Source: a virus
Reading direction: 5' to 3' (one strand)
Virus record (IMG/VR): IMGVR_UViG_3300009428_002742
Coordinates: 1-36,716 of that record
Length of the DNA stretch: 36,716 bases
Below are positions 22,290 to 30,190 of the stretch, in pieces (positions within the stretch are counted from its first letter, which is position 1; each line of letters opens with the position of its first letter). The translations under genes and the position numbers were made by a program. The notes beneath the pieces were generated by a model. It worked only from the letters and a program-made list of their open reading frames with translations. It made no database searches and was not told the DNA's origin.

Positions 22290-25019
22290 TTATCTCTTCT
22301 TACCTAATTTAGCAATAGCATTTGCTATTGATCCTGAAAACTTTATTCCTGATTCTTTGTACATACTTTGCCTAACTACAGTACCGGCTTTTGGTTTCCA
22401 GTTTCCACTATTTGTACCTACCCCGGCGCCGGTATCCACATTATCATTGCGTCCTTGTACACTAGATGATGCGCTACTTCTTCTTTGTAAGGCAACCCTT
22501 GCTTGTCGTCTACGTAATTGCTCTGCTTTGCGTTGTTTAGCTGCTTTATTAAGTTCTGCTGTTTTTGCAGCAATAGCAGTATCAACTCCGCCACGGTTAC
22601 CGGCTGTGCCAGCATTGGCAGCTGCGCCACCGGTAGTGGCTACAGTTTGATCAGGTGCATTTTTTAGTTTATCACTAACATCACCTTTGGTTTGTTGAAA
22701 CTGTGCTTGTGCTGCTGCCGAACTTGCATCTTGTTGTGCTTTTAAATCAGCTGCTGCTTTTTCAGCATCACTTTGTACACCAGTTACATTACCTGCTGCC
22801 ATAGATTTGTTTACATTATCAGTTGCAGCATCAACTTCGTCATCAGTTGAATCAACTGGAGCAGTTGTAGTTACAGTTTGATCAGGTTCAGGATCGCCTG
22901 CTGCTGCACCTGCTGCTACACCTGCTGGTGCTTTGCCGCCTTTTATTGATCCTGCCGCAACACCCGCCGCACCCGCTGCACCTACACCGTCGTCTTGATC
23001 TAAATCTGCTTTTGTTTGTGCAGCCATTGCAGCAATTTCTGCATCTTGGTCAATAGGTTCAGGACTAGCTTTATTCATAGATGCTAGTGTATTTGGACCT
23101 GCATCGCCATCAGCTGATAGGCCGTATGCTTGCTGCATTGCTTTTACTGCTCTTGCTGTGCCTTTGCCATACCATCCGTCAGCAGTGCCTGCATCAAAAC
23201 CGTTGTTGTTGAGCCATTGTTGCATTTGTTTAACTGCTGGAAGTTTTCTTTTGCCGCCGCCACTTGCTCTCCACAAGCTAGTAGAAGTATCAAATGTTGC
23301 TTCGTTCATCATATTGATAATATCGTTTGCTAATGATTCAGTGTTCTTATCAATAAATTGTTGCGCTTTACCGCCTAGATTTCCATCGTCTCTCGGCATA
23401 GCACGAGGCGAAAGTTTTTTCTTAACGACACCTGATGTAGCAGCAGGTGTAGCAGCAGGTGCAGCAGCAGTGTTTTGAGAATTAGTGCCAGCACCAGCAG
23501 TGTTTTGAGAATCAGTGCCAGCCCCAGCAGCTTGTCCGGCTGCTTGTGATTTTACCCCTTTAAGCCACGCATCGTACCTGGGGGTAGAATTTTTAAACTG
23601 TATCTTCATTGCTTTAACTGCGTTTGGATTTTTTAATAGTTCCAACACCTTCTTATAATCCTTCTTTTTAAGAAGTTGCTGTATTTGTGTAACTATTGCA
23701 GCCAGTTTAACTGGATCTGTTTCTACTGTCGAAACTACTGGTGCATCGGCCCGCGGCCCTCCGGTCCCGTCCTGTTTTTCACGTTCTCTTTGGGCAGCAG
23801 CTTTTTCTTCTACATCTTTAACCATTTTTTTGTAATTGTTTGGCGCCACTCTTTTCAGCATAGTAACAACTCTTGGATCTTGTAGTAATTCTAATAATGC
23901 TACAAAATTTAGTTCTTTATCTAATTTTGCTATTTGTTTAAGTACTGCATCTTGTTCGGGTTTTTGCATTGGTTCTGGTCCAGGCGCAGGCTCAGGCGCA
24001 GGCTCAGGCTCAGGCCCATCTACAGCAGGTTGAACAGTCTGAGTAGGAAATACTTCTTCATAGCGGGTTAATGCAGACTGGATTTGAGTATCAAGAGCAG
24101 GATCTACTCCTAAGTATTGTTTAATCTTATCATATAATACTTTTATTTCCTGCTTTTCGAGCATAGAAAGTTCTTCTTTTAGTAATGTATTTTCAACTAT
24201 TGAAATTAAATGTCTAAAATCAGTTCCAGCATTTTCAGGACTATTAGTAAGTTTATTTAATAGTTCGTTAAATCGTCTAAGGTCTCCTACTAAAGATTGA
24301 TTTCCTCTACGCTTTGCGTCACCAACTGGATCTGCTGTTGCATCATCTGCTGTATCTGCTGCATCAGGTTGGTCAAGTGGTATTCCTTGATTACTAAACA
24401 AAGGACCGTCTGTATTCGTCGGTAGTGCAGATTTATTTGCTGTCGCTGACGGCATTGGCAAGAGTAACAAATTATCTCTATCCCTGTTACCAAAGTCGCT
24501 AATGAATACAACATCGTGTGTATCTTTAAGCTCTTCTGCTTTTTCTGGAGAATATTTAAAAACATAGTCGTTGAGGCTACCTACTAGTAGTCTTGATACT
24601 TCTCTAGGTTGATTTGCAGTTCCTCTGCCGTCAGTTGGAGCATTAGACATTGCATCTAGACCATCAGTGTCTTGTTGATCTTGTGGGTTTGCTATTTCGT
24701 GCATTTTACTAAGAGTGTTAGTGCCTGCATCTCCGTCGACTTTTAATCCATATTTCTTTTGAAAAGCTTGTATTGCTCGTGCAGTGCCTCTGCCATACCA
24801 TCCATCAACTTTGCCAGCATCAAATCCTTGATCATTAAGAAACTTCTGAACTTCTGCTACATCATCTAATTGTACTGAGCCTTTTTTACTCTTGGCCCAA
24901 AGACTTGGAGTATTAGGATCTACGCCGGTAATTTCTGTTAAACTACGTTTAGGTAACGAGTTAATGGCCGATAAACGATTGCCCATTTCTCTAATTTGTT
25001 CTGCTACTGATTTTACCAT
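22290..25019 (-). CDS. large virion-type protein with two peptidoglycan-binding repeats
   Basis: A 909-residue protein from the ATG at 25019 (AGGAGG, nine bases away); the frame extends ten codons to a GTG without a ribosome site. PG_binding_1-type repeat 1 spans about 35-107 and repeat 2 about 580-650. Both read SLW..S..G then Q.(F/W)LN..GFDAG..DGWYG.GTARA..A.Q..YGL..DGDAG.NTL. Between them are helical repeats at about 355-410 and 435-490 (LELLQDPRVV.MLK versus LELLKNPNAVKAMK) and Pro/Glu- and Ala/Gly-rich linkers; the C-terminal 250 residues are Ala-rich. Repeats 1 and 2 would bind cell-wall peptidoglycan; no lytic domain is visible. (I/L)-x-E sequences (IRE, LTE) occur near the N-terminus. 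It is probably a head- or tail-associated structural protein. Confidence 0.7.
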   Translation of the reverse strand: MVKSVAEQIREMGNRLSAINSLPKRSLTEITGVDPNTPSLWAKSKKGSVQLDDVAEVQKFLNDQGFDAGKVDGWYGRGTARAIQAFQKKYGLKVDGDAGTNTLSKMHEIANPQDQQDTDGLDAMSNAPTDGRGTANQPREVSRLLVGSLNDYVFKYSPEKAEELKDTHDVVFISDFGNRDRDNLLLLPMPSATANKSALPTNTDGPLFSNQGIPLDQPDAADTADDATADPVGDAKRRGNQSLVGDLRRFNELLNKLTNSPENAGTDFRHLISIVENTLLKEELSMLEKQEIKVLYDKIKQYLGVDPALDTQIQSALTRYEEVFPTQTVQPAVDGPEPEPAPEPAPGPEPMQKPEQDAVLKQIAKLDKELNFVALLELLQDPRVVTMLKRVAPNNYKKMVKDVEEKAAAQREREKQDGTGGPRADAPVVSTVETDPVKLAAIVTQIQQLLKKKDYKKVLELLKNPNAVKAMKIQFKNSTPRYDAWLKGVKSQAAGQAAGAGTDSQNTAGAGTNSQNTAAAPAATPAATSGVVKKKLSPRAMPRDDGNLGGKAQQFIDKNTESLANDIINMMNEATFDTSTSLWRASGGGKRKLPAVKQMQQWLNNNGFDAGTADGWYGKGTARAVKAMQQAYGLSADGDAGPNTLASMNKASPEPIDQDAEIAAMAAQTKADLDQDDGVGAAGAAGVAAGSIKGGKAPAGVAAGAAAGDPEPDQTVTTTAPVDSTDDEVDAATDNVNKSMAAGNVTGVQSDAEKAAADLKAQQDASSAAAQAQFQQTKGDVSDKLKNAPDQTVATTGGAAANAGTAGNRGGVDTAIAAKTAELNKAAKQRKAEQLRRRQARVALQRRSSASSSVQGRNDNVDTGAGVGTNSGNWKPKAGTVVRQSMYKESGIKFSGSIANAIAKLGKKR
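23471..23530. repeat. two tandem 30 bp repeats
   Basis: Two adjacent 30-base units (tgttttgaga attagtgcca gcaccagcag, and the same with two changes) encode repeated AGAGTxSQNT residues in the large peptidoglycan-binding protein. A neighbouring gtagcagcag run at 23437-23470 encodes Ala-rich sequence. These look like recent slippage. Confidence 0.75.
23981..24016. repeat. short tandem repeat encoding Pro/Glu linker
   Basis: Repeats of caggcgcaggct/caggct units encode an EPxPAPEPAPGPEP linker between the first peptidoglycan-binding repeat and the helical duplicated segment. Confidence 0.65.
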
Positions 25020-25042
25020 TTTATGCTGCCTCCTTATACATA

Positions 25043-25612
25043 TTACCACTTCCTACACGACCAATAACGTGCTTTATGCCTGGGCCCAGGATTATCGCAA
25101 TTATGTCTAGCACGGAAACTTCTTCGACGTGCTGGGTTTGACTTTTTAATCTTTACGCCTTTTTGTCCAAAATTAACTTTTACTACATTACCATTTGGAT
25201 TCTTTACATATACTTTAAATTTCTTAACATCGCCTGCCATAGGCTTGCCTAGTTTAACATTGCGACCTTGATACTCTGCTTCGTCTATTTGGTCATCTTC
25301 GTTGTACCACATAACACCATAGTCTTCATAAAATTCATCATCATCTTCGTATGTAACTTCATCTGTTTCATCAAGTTCGTCGCCTGCACTTACTTCGATA
25401 TCAAAGTCGCTATAACCAGCTTCAAACATCATATTTGCTAAGTTAGCAGCATACTCATCTGACTCGTGTTCACTTAATTGCTTTGGTAGTTCAATTTGAA
25501 AAACAGTAGCACCCTGTGCCGACTCATAAATTTCTTGACTTTTGAAAATACTTTCGTCAAGCAATTTTGGCTCTTTTTGTTTTTCCATTACTACTCTAAT
25601 AAAATGTTCCAT
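25043..25612 (-). CDS. acidic protein with conserved basic Cys C-terminus
   Basis: A 189-residue protein. A leader with L-L-D-E (17-20) is followed by a very acidic middle (DELDETDEVTYEDDDEFYED) and a basic beta domain (QGRNVKLGKPMAGDVKKFKVYV...VKVNFGQKGVKI). It ends RRRSFRARHNCDNPGPRHKARYWSC, a module I recognise from many large marine phage proteins, with two Cys and His that may bind zinc. It is probably a prohead core or virion protein. A perfect TATAAATA lies 29 bp upstream, with a TTAGGAA ribosome site. Confidence 0.7.
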   Translation of the reverse strand: MEHFIRVVMEKQKEPKLLDESIFKSQEIYESAQGATVFQIELPKQLSEHESDEYAANLANMMFEAGYSDFDIEVSAGDELDETDEVTYEDDDEFYEDYGVMWYNEDDQIDEAEYQGRNVKLGKPMAGDVKKFKVYVKNPNGNVVKVNFGQKGVKIKKSNPARRRSFRARHNCDNPGPRHKARYWSCRKW

Positions 25613-25620
25613 AAAAATTC

Positions 25621-25986
25621 CTAATGATTTAATAATATACTATTTATAGTACCATCTGTCCAGTTAGTAATTTTTATTCTAACCCAAACATAATTTCCAG
25701 TAAAATTATATATAAACGAACCGGTATTGTAAGTACTACTATCGTCAACACTTATCATTTGAGATGTAGTAATATTAAACCAATCTGCTTCAACTGGTGC
25801 ATCGGCTAATGATGCCTGTGCGTCAATAGTTCCAATAAACCCAGTAACGTTATATTGTACTGTGTGGAACCCGTCTGACCGACTATAATAGCCGTCACCT
25901 TTAAACTTGGATCCAGACACTGTTGATACAGTACTATCGCCTGGATGTGTTTGATTTGATAAAATTATTTCACTAGTAGATGCCAT
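25621..25986 (-). CDS. probable virion surface/structural protein
   Basis: A 121-residue protein that is all beta and rich in Ser, Thr, Asn and Gly. It reads SGSKFKGDGYYSRSDGFHTV, then FIGTIDAQASLADAPVEADW and SFIYNFTGNYVWVRIKITNW, like the beta-sandwich structural proteins of T4-like marine phages. It has no signal peptide or Cys. It ends 8 bp from the 189-residue gene; a GATAAATA motif ends five bases before its ATG. The exact virion location is unknown. Confidence 0.6.
   Translation of the reverse strand: MASTSEIILSNQTHPGDSTVSTVSGSKFKGDGYYSRSDGFHTVQYNVTGFIGTIDAQASLADAPVEADWFNITTSQMISVDDSSTYNTGSFIYNFTGNYVWVRIKITNWTDGTINSILLNH
25641..25648 (-). promoter_or_regulatory. late promoter -10 motif TATAAATA
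   Basis: Perfect TATAAATA on the minus strand, 29 bases before the ATG at 25612 and ahead of a TTAGGAA ribosome site. Spacing fits a T4-type late promoter. It would drive the cargo cluster beginning with the 189-residue gene. Confidence 0.65.
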
Positions 25987-25991
25987 AATAC

Positions 25992-25999
25992 TATTTATC
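25992..25999 (-). promoter_or_regulatory. late motif GATAAATA
   Basis: GATAAATA on the minus strand, five bases before the ATG at 25986, overlapping the end of the 233-residue gene. It has the same start-proximal arrangement as at 19072 and 11536. Confidence 0.4.
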
Positions 26000-26696
26000 T
26001 ATTGTCGGCAGTAGATACCAATTTATCAATTCTCTGAATATTATTTCCAATTAACATTTGTAGTAACAGCACAAGTTTTTCATCAGTTACGTATATATAA
26101 TATCCTTTAATCCATGCTGTACTATTAGAATTTAATGTTTTTAAAAGCATATTTCCTATTTTTACTTTGTCTTTGTGGTTTTTGATCCAGTTAAGTAAAT
26201 GACTAGTAGTTTGTTTTTTTCCTGCAAATGTAATTTTATATGGAAACGGAATTATTTCGTTATTTGATAATATAATATTTTTGTTAGTTAATAGTAAATC
26301 AACATTTTCTAGGTTAGGTTTCCATAATTCAATATATGTTGTATCTAGTAATTCAGGATCAATTTCTATCATTTGATCAAGTAATTCGCAATTATTAGTG
26401 TACACTGAAAGAAGATTGTTTTCACATCTAACAATGTAATCATCATACTTCATTAAAATATTATACAGTATTCGACAAAGTTTAATATCATACTTGCTTA
26501 AATGTTTTTTTCGATATGACGAAACAAAAATTGAAACTGTTTCTCCACAGTCAGCAAGCTTTAATACTTCTTCAACTTGTCCAAGTTTTTTATTTGGCGA
26601 CAAGGCTGTTCTAAATCTTGCCGCCAGATATGTACCTATCTGAATTTTGTAAAGATAAGTGTCATAGAAAAGTTTCTTTGTTTCAAACTTTTTCAT
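25995..26696 (-). CDS. hypothetical protein
   Basis: A 233-residue protein from the ATG at 26696 (MKKFETKKLFYDTYLYKIQI); the frame runs two codons further to a TTG. It is lysine- and leucine-rich, with alternating helical and beta segments (CGETVSIFVSSYRKKHLSKYD; WKPNLENVDLLL; WIKGYYIYVTDEKLVLLLQML). There is no known motif, membrane segment or leader of the cargo type. It overlaps the clpA stop by 14 bp, so it is likely co-transcribed with clpA; function unknown. Confidence 0.6.
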   Translation of the reverse strand: MKKFETKKLFYDTYLYKIQIGTYLAARFRTALSPNKKLGQVEEVLKLADCGETVSIFVSSYRKKHLSKYDIKLCRILYNILMKYDDYIVRCENNLLSVYTNNCELLDQMIEIDPELLDTTYIELWKPNLENVDLLLTNKNIILSNNEIIPFPYKITFAGKKQTTSHLLNWIKNHKDKVKIGNMLLKTLNSNSTAWIKGYYIYVTDEKLVLLLQMLIGNNIQRIDKLVSTADNR

Positions 26697-28920
26697 TTTC
26701 AAGTACTTTAGAATTAATTACTATTGCTTTATCTTTAACATCGATATTTACAGTGCCGCCACCTTTTAATTCACCAAACAACATAAGACGACTTAGTGGA
26801 CGTTTAATATCTTTATCAATTACACGCTGTAATGGACGAGCGCCCATCTTAGGATCAAATCCTTTTTCAACAAGTAGATCAAGTGCTTCATTAGATACTG
26901 TAATTTTAATATCTTTGTTGTTCACTTGCTCGCGTAGTTCACCTAAGAACTTACCAACAATCTTCATCATAACTGGTTTACCAAGTTTAGCAAATGTAAT
27001 AACGCTATCTAATCTATTTCTAAATTCTGGAGCAAAAAATTTCTTTACTTCGGTATCTTCGTAATCATTTTCTGCTGCGCCACTAAATCCAATTGTATTC
27101 TTTTCTGCTTCTTTTGCACCTAGATTAGTTGTAAGAATTAATACACAGTTACGTGCATCAGCTTCTTTACCATTTGATCCTGTAACTTTTCCGTTATCCA
27201 TTAACTGTAATAGTACAGAGCTAACATCAGGGTGTGCTTTTTCAATTTCGTCAAGTAGTAGTACACAGTTAGGATTTTCTTGTAGTTTAACAATAAGCTG
27301 ACCAGCATTATCGTCAAACCCAACATATCCCGGAGGTGCACCAATAAACTTAGCTACGCTGTGCTTTTCTTGATATTCACTCATATCAAATCTTACAAGT
27401 TTAACACCAAGATGATGGGCTAACTGTTTTGCAGTCTCAGTTTTACCAGTGCCAGTTGGACCCATGAATACAAATGATCCAATCATTTTGTCGTCTGCTT
27501 TTAGTCCTGCTTGATTAATAAGTATTTTATCAACTACAGATTCAATAGCATTATCTTGCCCATATACACTACCTTTTAAATTAGTTTCAAGATTAACTAA
27601 ATTGTCTGTTTCAGTTTCAGCAACTTGCTCTTCTGGAACCTTAATCATTTTTGAAAGTTCAAATTGAACATTACTAGCTTCTACAATTTTGTTTTCTGTT
27701 TGTTCATTAACTTTGAAACGAGAACATGCTACATCAATTAAATCAATTGCTTTATCAGGTAGTTTTTTATCAGGCTGATATTTAACACTTAGACTTACTG
27801 CTTCTGCAATTGCTTCATCGGTAATTTCAACTTCGTGAAACTCTTCATAATATTTTTTAATACCTTGCAAAATTTCAATACTCATTTGTGTACTAGGTTC
27901 GTCAATGGTTACACGCTGGAACCGGCGCATTAACGCACGATCTTTTTCAAAGTACTTTCTATATTCTTCCCAGGTAGTTGAAGCAACTACTTTAATATTA
28001 CCTTTAGCAAGAGCAGGTTTCAACATATTTGCCAGGTCATTACCACCATTGCCGCCATTACCGGCACCGTTTATCATATGTGCTTCGTCGATAAACATAA
28101 TAGTTTTGCCTTTTTTCTGTAAGGCTTGTAGTACTAGTTTAAATCTTTCTTCAAAGTCGCCGCGGTATTTAGATCCAGCAATCATTGAACCAATGTCAAG
28201 ACTATAAACGTTATATTCTTTTAAAAATTCTGGAACCATTCCATTTACAATTTTCCAAGAAATACCTTCTGCAATTGCAGTTTTGCCAACTCCGGGGTCG
28301 CCAATAATAAGAGCATTAGACTTAGTACGTCTTCCTAATGCTAGTGTAACTTGTTCAATTTCGTCTTCGCGCCCAATTACTGGATCAATTTTTCCGTTTT
28401 TAACATCTTCATTTAAATCACTTGTAAATGCTTTAAGTGCTTTATTAGCATTACCTTGATCTTCTAACTCCATATGGTCTTCGTCATGGTCATCGTTGCC
28501 AACAAACTTAATAAAATTTTCTTTAGAAATTTCTGCTTGCTGTGTGACAAAAAATGCATACGACCGTTTTTCAGATAATATACTAATAAATACGTCTACA
28601 ATTTCAATTGTAGTACGTCCTTGAAATAATACTTGAGCAAATGCTCGATTTAGTACACGCTCAACACTATTAGTTTTTTTTGGTTTGTATTTCTTTTCAT
28701 CTGTTTTAATATCGTCTAGTTTAGTTTTAAGGTGATTCTCCAGATTTACTCTCATTAAATCAGCATCAGCTTCGAAGTTTTGAATTAATTTTTCAAAACT
28801 TTCTTCGCACAACATTGCAAACAAAAGATGTTCTAATGTTACATATTCATGTTTTAGTTTTTTTGCATCATTAATTGCTTTATCAAACACTGTTTGAAGA
28901 GACACACTTGGTTCTACCAT
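26683..28920 (-). CDS. clpA: ClpA-like AAA+ unfoldase
   Basis: A 745-residue Hsp100 protein. It has an N-domain with the Clp N repeat pattern (VFDKAINDAKKLKHEYVTLEHLL), a first AAA+ domain with GDPGVGKT (about 208-215) and Walker B FIDEAH, and a second AAA+ domain with GPTGTGKT (about 483-490), GAPPGYVG and LLDEIEKAH. There is no ClpB-type middle coiled coil, so it belongs to the ClpA/ClpC type. Near residue 610 it has N-T-I-G-F, aligned with the IGL/IGF loop by which ClpA and ClpX bind ClpP. It therefore could load the host ClpP, or remodel virion or host proteins. It is downstream of DnaJ, under a sigma70-like promoter with an inverted repeat in the spacer. No ClpP gene is in the window. 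Confidence 0.9.
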   Translation of the reverse strand: MVEPSVSLQTVFDKAINDAKKLKHEYVTLEHLLFAMLCEESFEKLIQNFEADADLMRVNLENHLKTKLDDIKTDEKKYKPKKTNSVERVLNRAFAQVLFQGRTTIEIVDVFISILSEKRSYAFFVTQQAEISKENFIKFVGNDDHDEDHMELEDQGNANKALKAFTSDLNEDVKNGKIDPVIGREDEIEQVTLALGRRTKSNALIIGDPGVGKTAIAEGISWKIVNGMVPEFLKEYNVYSLDIGSMIAGSKYRGDFEERFKLVLQALQKKGKTIMFIDEAHMINGAGNGGNGGNDLANMLKPALAKGNIKVVASTTWEEYRKYFEKDRALMRRFQRVTIDEPSTQMSIEILQGIKKYYEEFHEVEITDEAIAEAVSLSVKYQPDKKLPDKAIDLIDVACSRFKVNEQTENKIVEASNVQFELSKMIKVPEEQVAETETDNLVNLETNLKGSVYGQDNAIESVVDKILINQAGLKADDKMIGSFVFMGPTGTGKTETAKQLAHHLGVKLVRFDMSEYQEKHSVAKFIGAPPGYVGFDDNAGQLIVKLQENPNCVLLLDEIEKAHPDVSSVLLQLMDNGKVTGSNGKEADARNCVLILTTNLGAKEAEKNTIGFSGAAENDYEDTEVKKFFAPEFRNRLDSVITFAKLGKPVMMKIVGKFLGELREQVNNKDIKITVSNEALDLLVEKGFDPKMGARPLQRVIDKDIKRPLSRLMLFGELKGGGTVNIDVKDKAIVINSKVLENEKV

Positions 28921-28951
28921 TCTTTATCCTTTTAATTTACTAGTTCTATAT

Positions 28952-28980
28952 AATTTAACATAAGTTCTTATGATTGTCAA
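28952..28980 (-). promoter_or_regulatory. sigma70-type promoter (TTGACA-N17-TAAATT) of clpA
   Basis: On the minus strand TTGACA (28980-28975), 17 bases, TAAATT (28957-28952), with TG one base before the -10 (extended -10). It lies in the 61 bp gap 32 bases before the clpA ATG. Confidence 0.6.
28959..28972. promoter_or_regulatory. inverted repeat in the clpA promoter spacer
   Basis: CATAAG-TT-CTTATG is a 6 bp perfect inverted repeat that fills the spacer between the -35 and -10 boxes of the clpA promoter. The position fits an operator that a dimeric regulator could use to block or twist the promoter. Confidence 0.45.
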
Positions 28981-28981
28981 T

Positions 28982-29779
28982 CTATATTTGGAGATGTTGC
29001 TTGATCAGTTGTATTTGGTTAATTAAATTTGGATCAGACGTTGTAGGAACAATTGGATGTATAGCAACGTACAAATTACCAGGTTGTCGGGTATTAGGAT
29101 TAAGCAATCCGTACCCAGTAACTTTTAGCATTTGGTTAGGTTGAAATCCAGGAGGTATGCTAATATTAACAGATTGGTTGTCTAATGTAGTTATTAAAAC
29201 TTCTACACCAATAATAAGATCCAATACTGATATATTTTTAGTAATACGTAAATCACTACCACTTCTTTCAAATTCTCGATGTTTGTTAATTATAATTGTT
29301 ACTAACAGGTCGCCTCTTGGAATACTGCTATGAGAATTATCACCAAGCCCTTTTATTCGAAGAGTGCCGCCGTTGTCCACACCGGGCGGTATAGAAATGT
29401 TTGCCTGTGTCTGACCACCATTAAACGTACTGTATTGTATATTAAGATTTTTACCATTAAGTACATCAATTAAATCAAGTGTTACACTGACTGTAATATC
29501 TCTATTACGCTGAGGCTGGTGTCTTTGTTGAAAAAAAGAATGAAAAACATCATTTACATTACCTGTATTAAAATGAAATTGTTGTTGCATAGGCGGCGCA
29601 TCGTATTCTGCCCGCCTCTGTGTATCTTTTAGTGTTTCGTATGCTTCGTTAACCTGTTGAAGTCTAGCAGCATCCCCGCCGTGGTCAGGATGATGTTCTT
29701 TTGCTAATTTTCTATAAGCTCTTTTTATATCTTGAGCTGTGGCTGCTTTATTAACGCCTAATATATTGTAATAGTCCAT
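28982..29779 (-). CDS. dnaJ: DnaJ/Hsp40 co-chaperone, type II-like
   Basis: A 265-residue protein with a J-domain at 1-60 (YYNILGVNKAATAQDIKRAYRKLAKEHHPD; HPD at 30-32). A short Gln-rich linker follows, then two beta-sandwich client-binding repeats (DITVSVTLDLIDVLNG... to RISIPPG-type segments such as ISIPPGVDNGGTLRIKG and NISIPPGFQPNQML). There is no Cys-rich zinc domain, so it is CbpA/type II-like. It would recruit host DnaK to fold virion or replication proteins. It sits between the holin-like gene and clpA with 23 bp and 61 bp gaps. The J-domain signature makes the call secure; targets are unknown. Confidence 0.92.
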   Translation of the reverse strand: MDYYNILGVNKAATAQDIKRAYRKLAKEHHPDHGGDAARLQQVNEAYETLKDTQRRAEYDAPPMQQQFHFNTGNVNDVFHSFFQQRHQPQRNRDITVSVTLDLIDVLNGKNLNIQYSTFNGGQTQANISIPPGVDNGGTLRIKGLGDNSHSSIPRGDLLVTIIINKHREFERSGSDLRITKNISVLDLIIGVEVLITTLDNQSVNISIPPGFQPNQMLKVTGYGLLNPNTRQPGNLYVAIHPIVPTTSDPNLINQIQLIKQHLQI

Positions 29780-29802
29780 ACTACTACTTATTAATCAAGA
29801 TT

Positions 29803-30189
29803 TTATTTTTTACTAGTTCCGGTATATAATCCAAACCAGGCCGCGCCAGCACCAACAACAATACTAACAAGTCCGCTTTGTTCAAAACTTGGATCAGGTA
29901 AGCTCATAAACCATATTACTACTTTGTATAGTAGTACAATATAAACAGTTAAAAATGCTCTTGGAAAAATTCTCCAAGCGTCAACTGCTCTAGCCATATG
30001 AATAAGTCTTGCATATGGGTTAGGACCCATATCTTTTACGCTAGTGTCTACTTCTAGATCTAGTTTAACTTTTCGAGTAGTTGAATCGTTAGTTGAAACA
30101 ACTGTTGCTTCATATGTTGGCATTTCTTTAGCTACAGGCGCTGCTTCGGCCTTTGGTTTTTCTAAATCTTCAAGTGTTTTACGTGGCAT
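29803..30189 (-). CDS. holin-like membrane protein
   Basis: A 128-residue protein with a long acidic/basic N-terminal cytoplasmic region (1-70). Two membrane helices follow at about 77-95 (RAFLTVYIVLLYKVVIWFM) and 106-123 (GLVSIVVGAGAAWFGLYTG), with a tight loop and a short basic tail. The second helix pattern VGAGAAWFGLYTG resembles putative holins of marine phages. It is next to the lipase gene in the lysis cassette, 1 bp away. Holins time lysis by forming inner-membrane holes. The 102-residue protein of the same cassette is the alternative holin candidate. Confidence 0.6.
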   Translation of the reverse strand: MPRKTLEDLEKPKAEAAPVAKEMPTYEATVVSTNDSTTRKVKLDLEVDTSVKDMGPNPYARLIHMARAVDAWRIFPRAFLTVYIVLLYKVVIWFMSLPDPSFEQSGLVSIVVGAGAAWFGLYTGTSKK

Positions 30190-30190
30190 A

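Noticed and set aside
25020-25049. Upstream GTG start of the large peptidoglycan-binding protein
   Set aside because: It has no ribosome site and its residues include the AGGAGG ribosome site of the ATG at 25019.
28582-28589. AATAAATA on the plus strand within clpA
   Set aside because: It is inside the coding sequence on the wrong strand with no gene downstream; chance match in AT-rich DNA.
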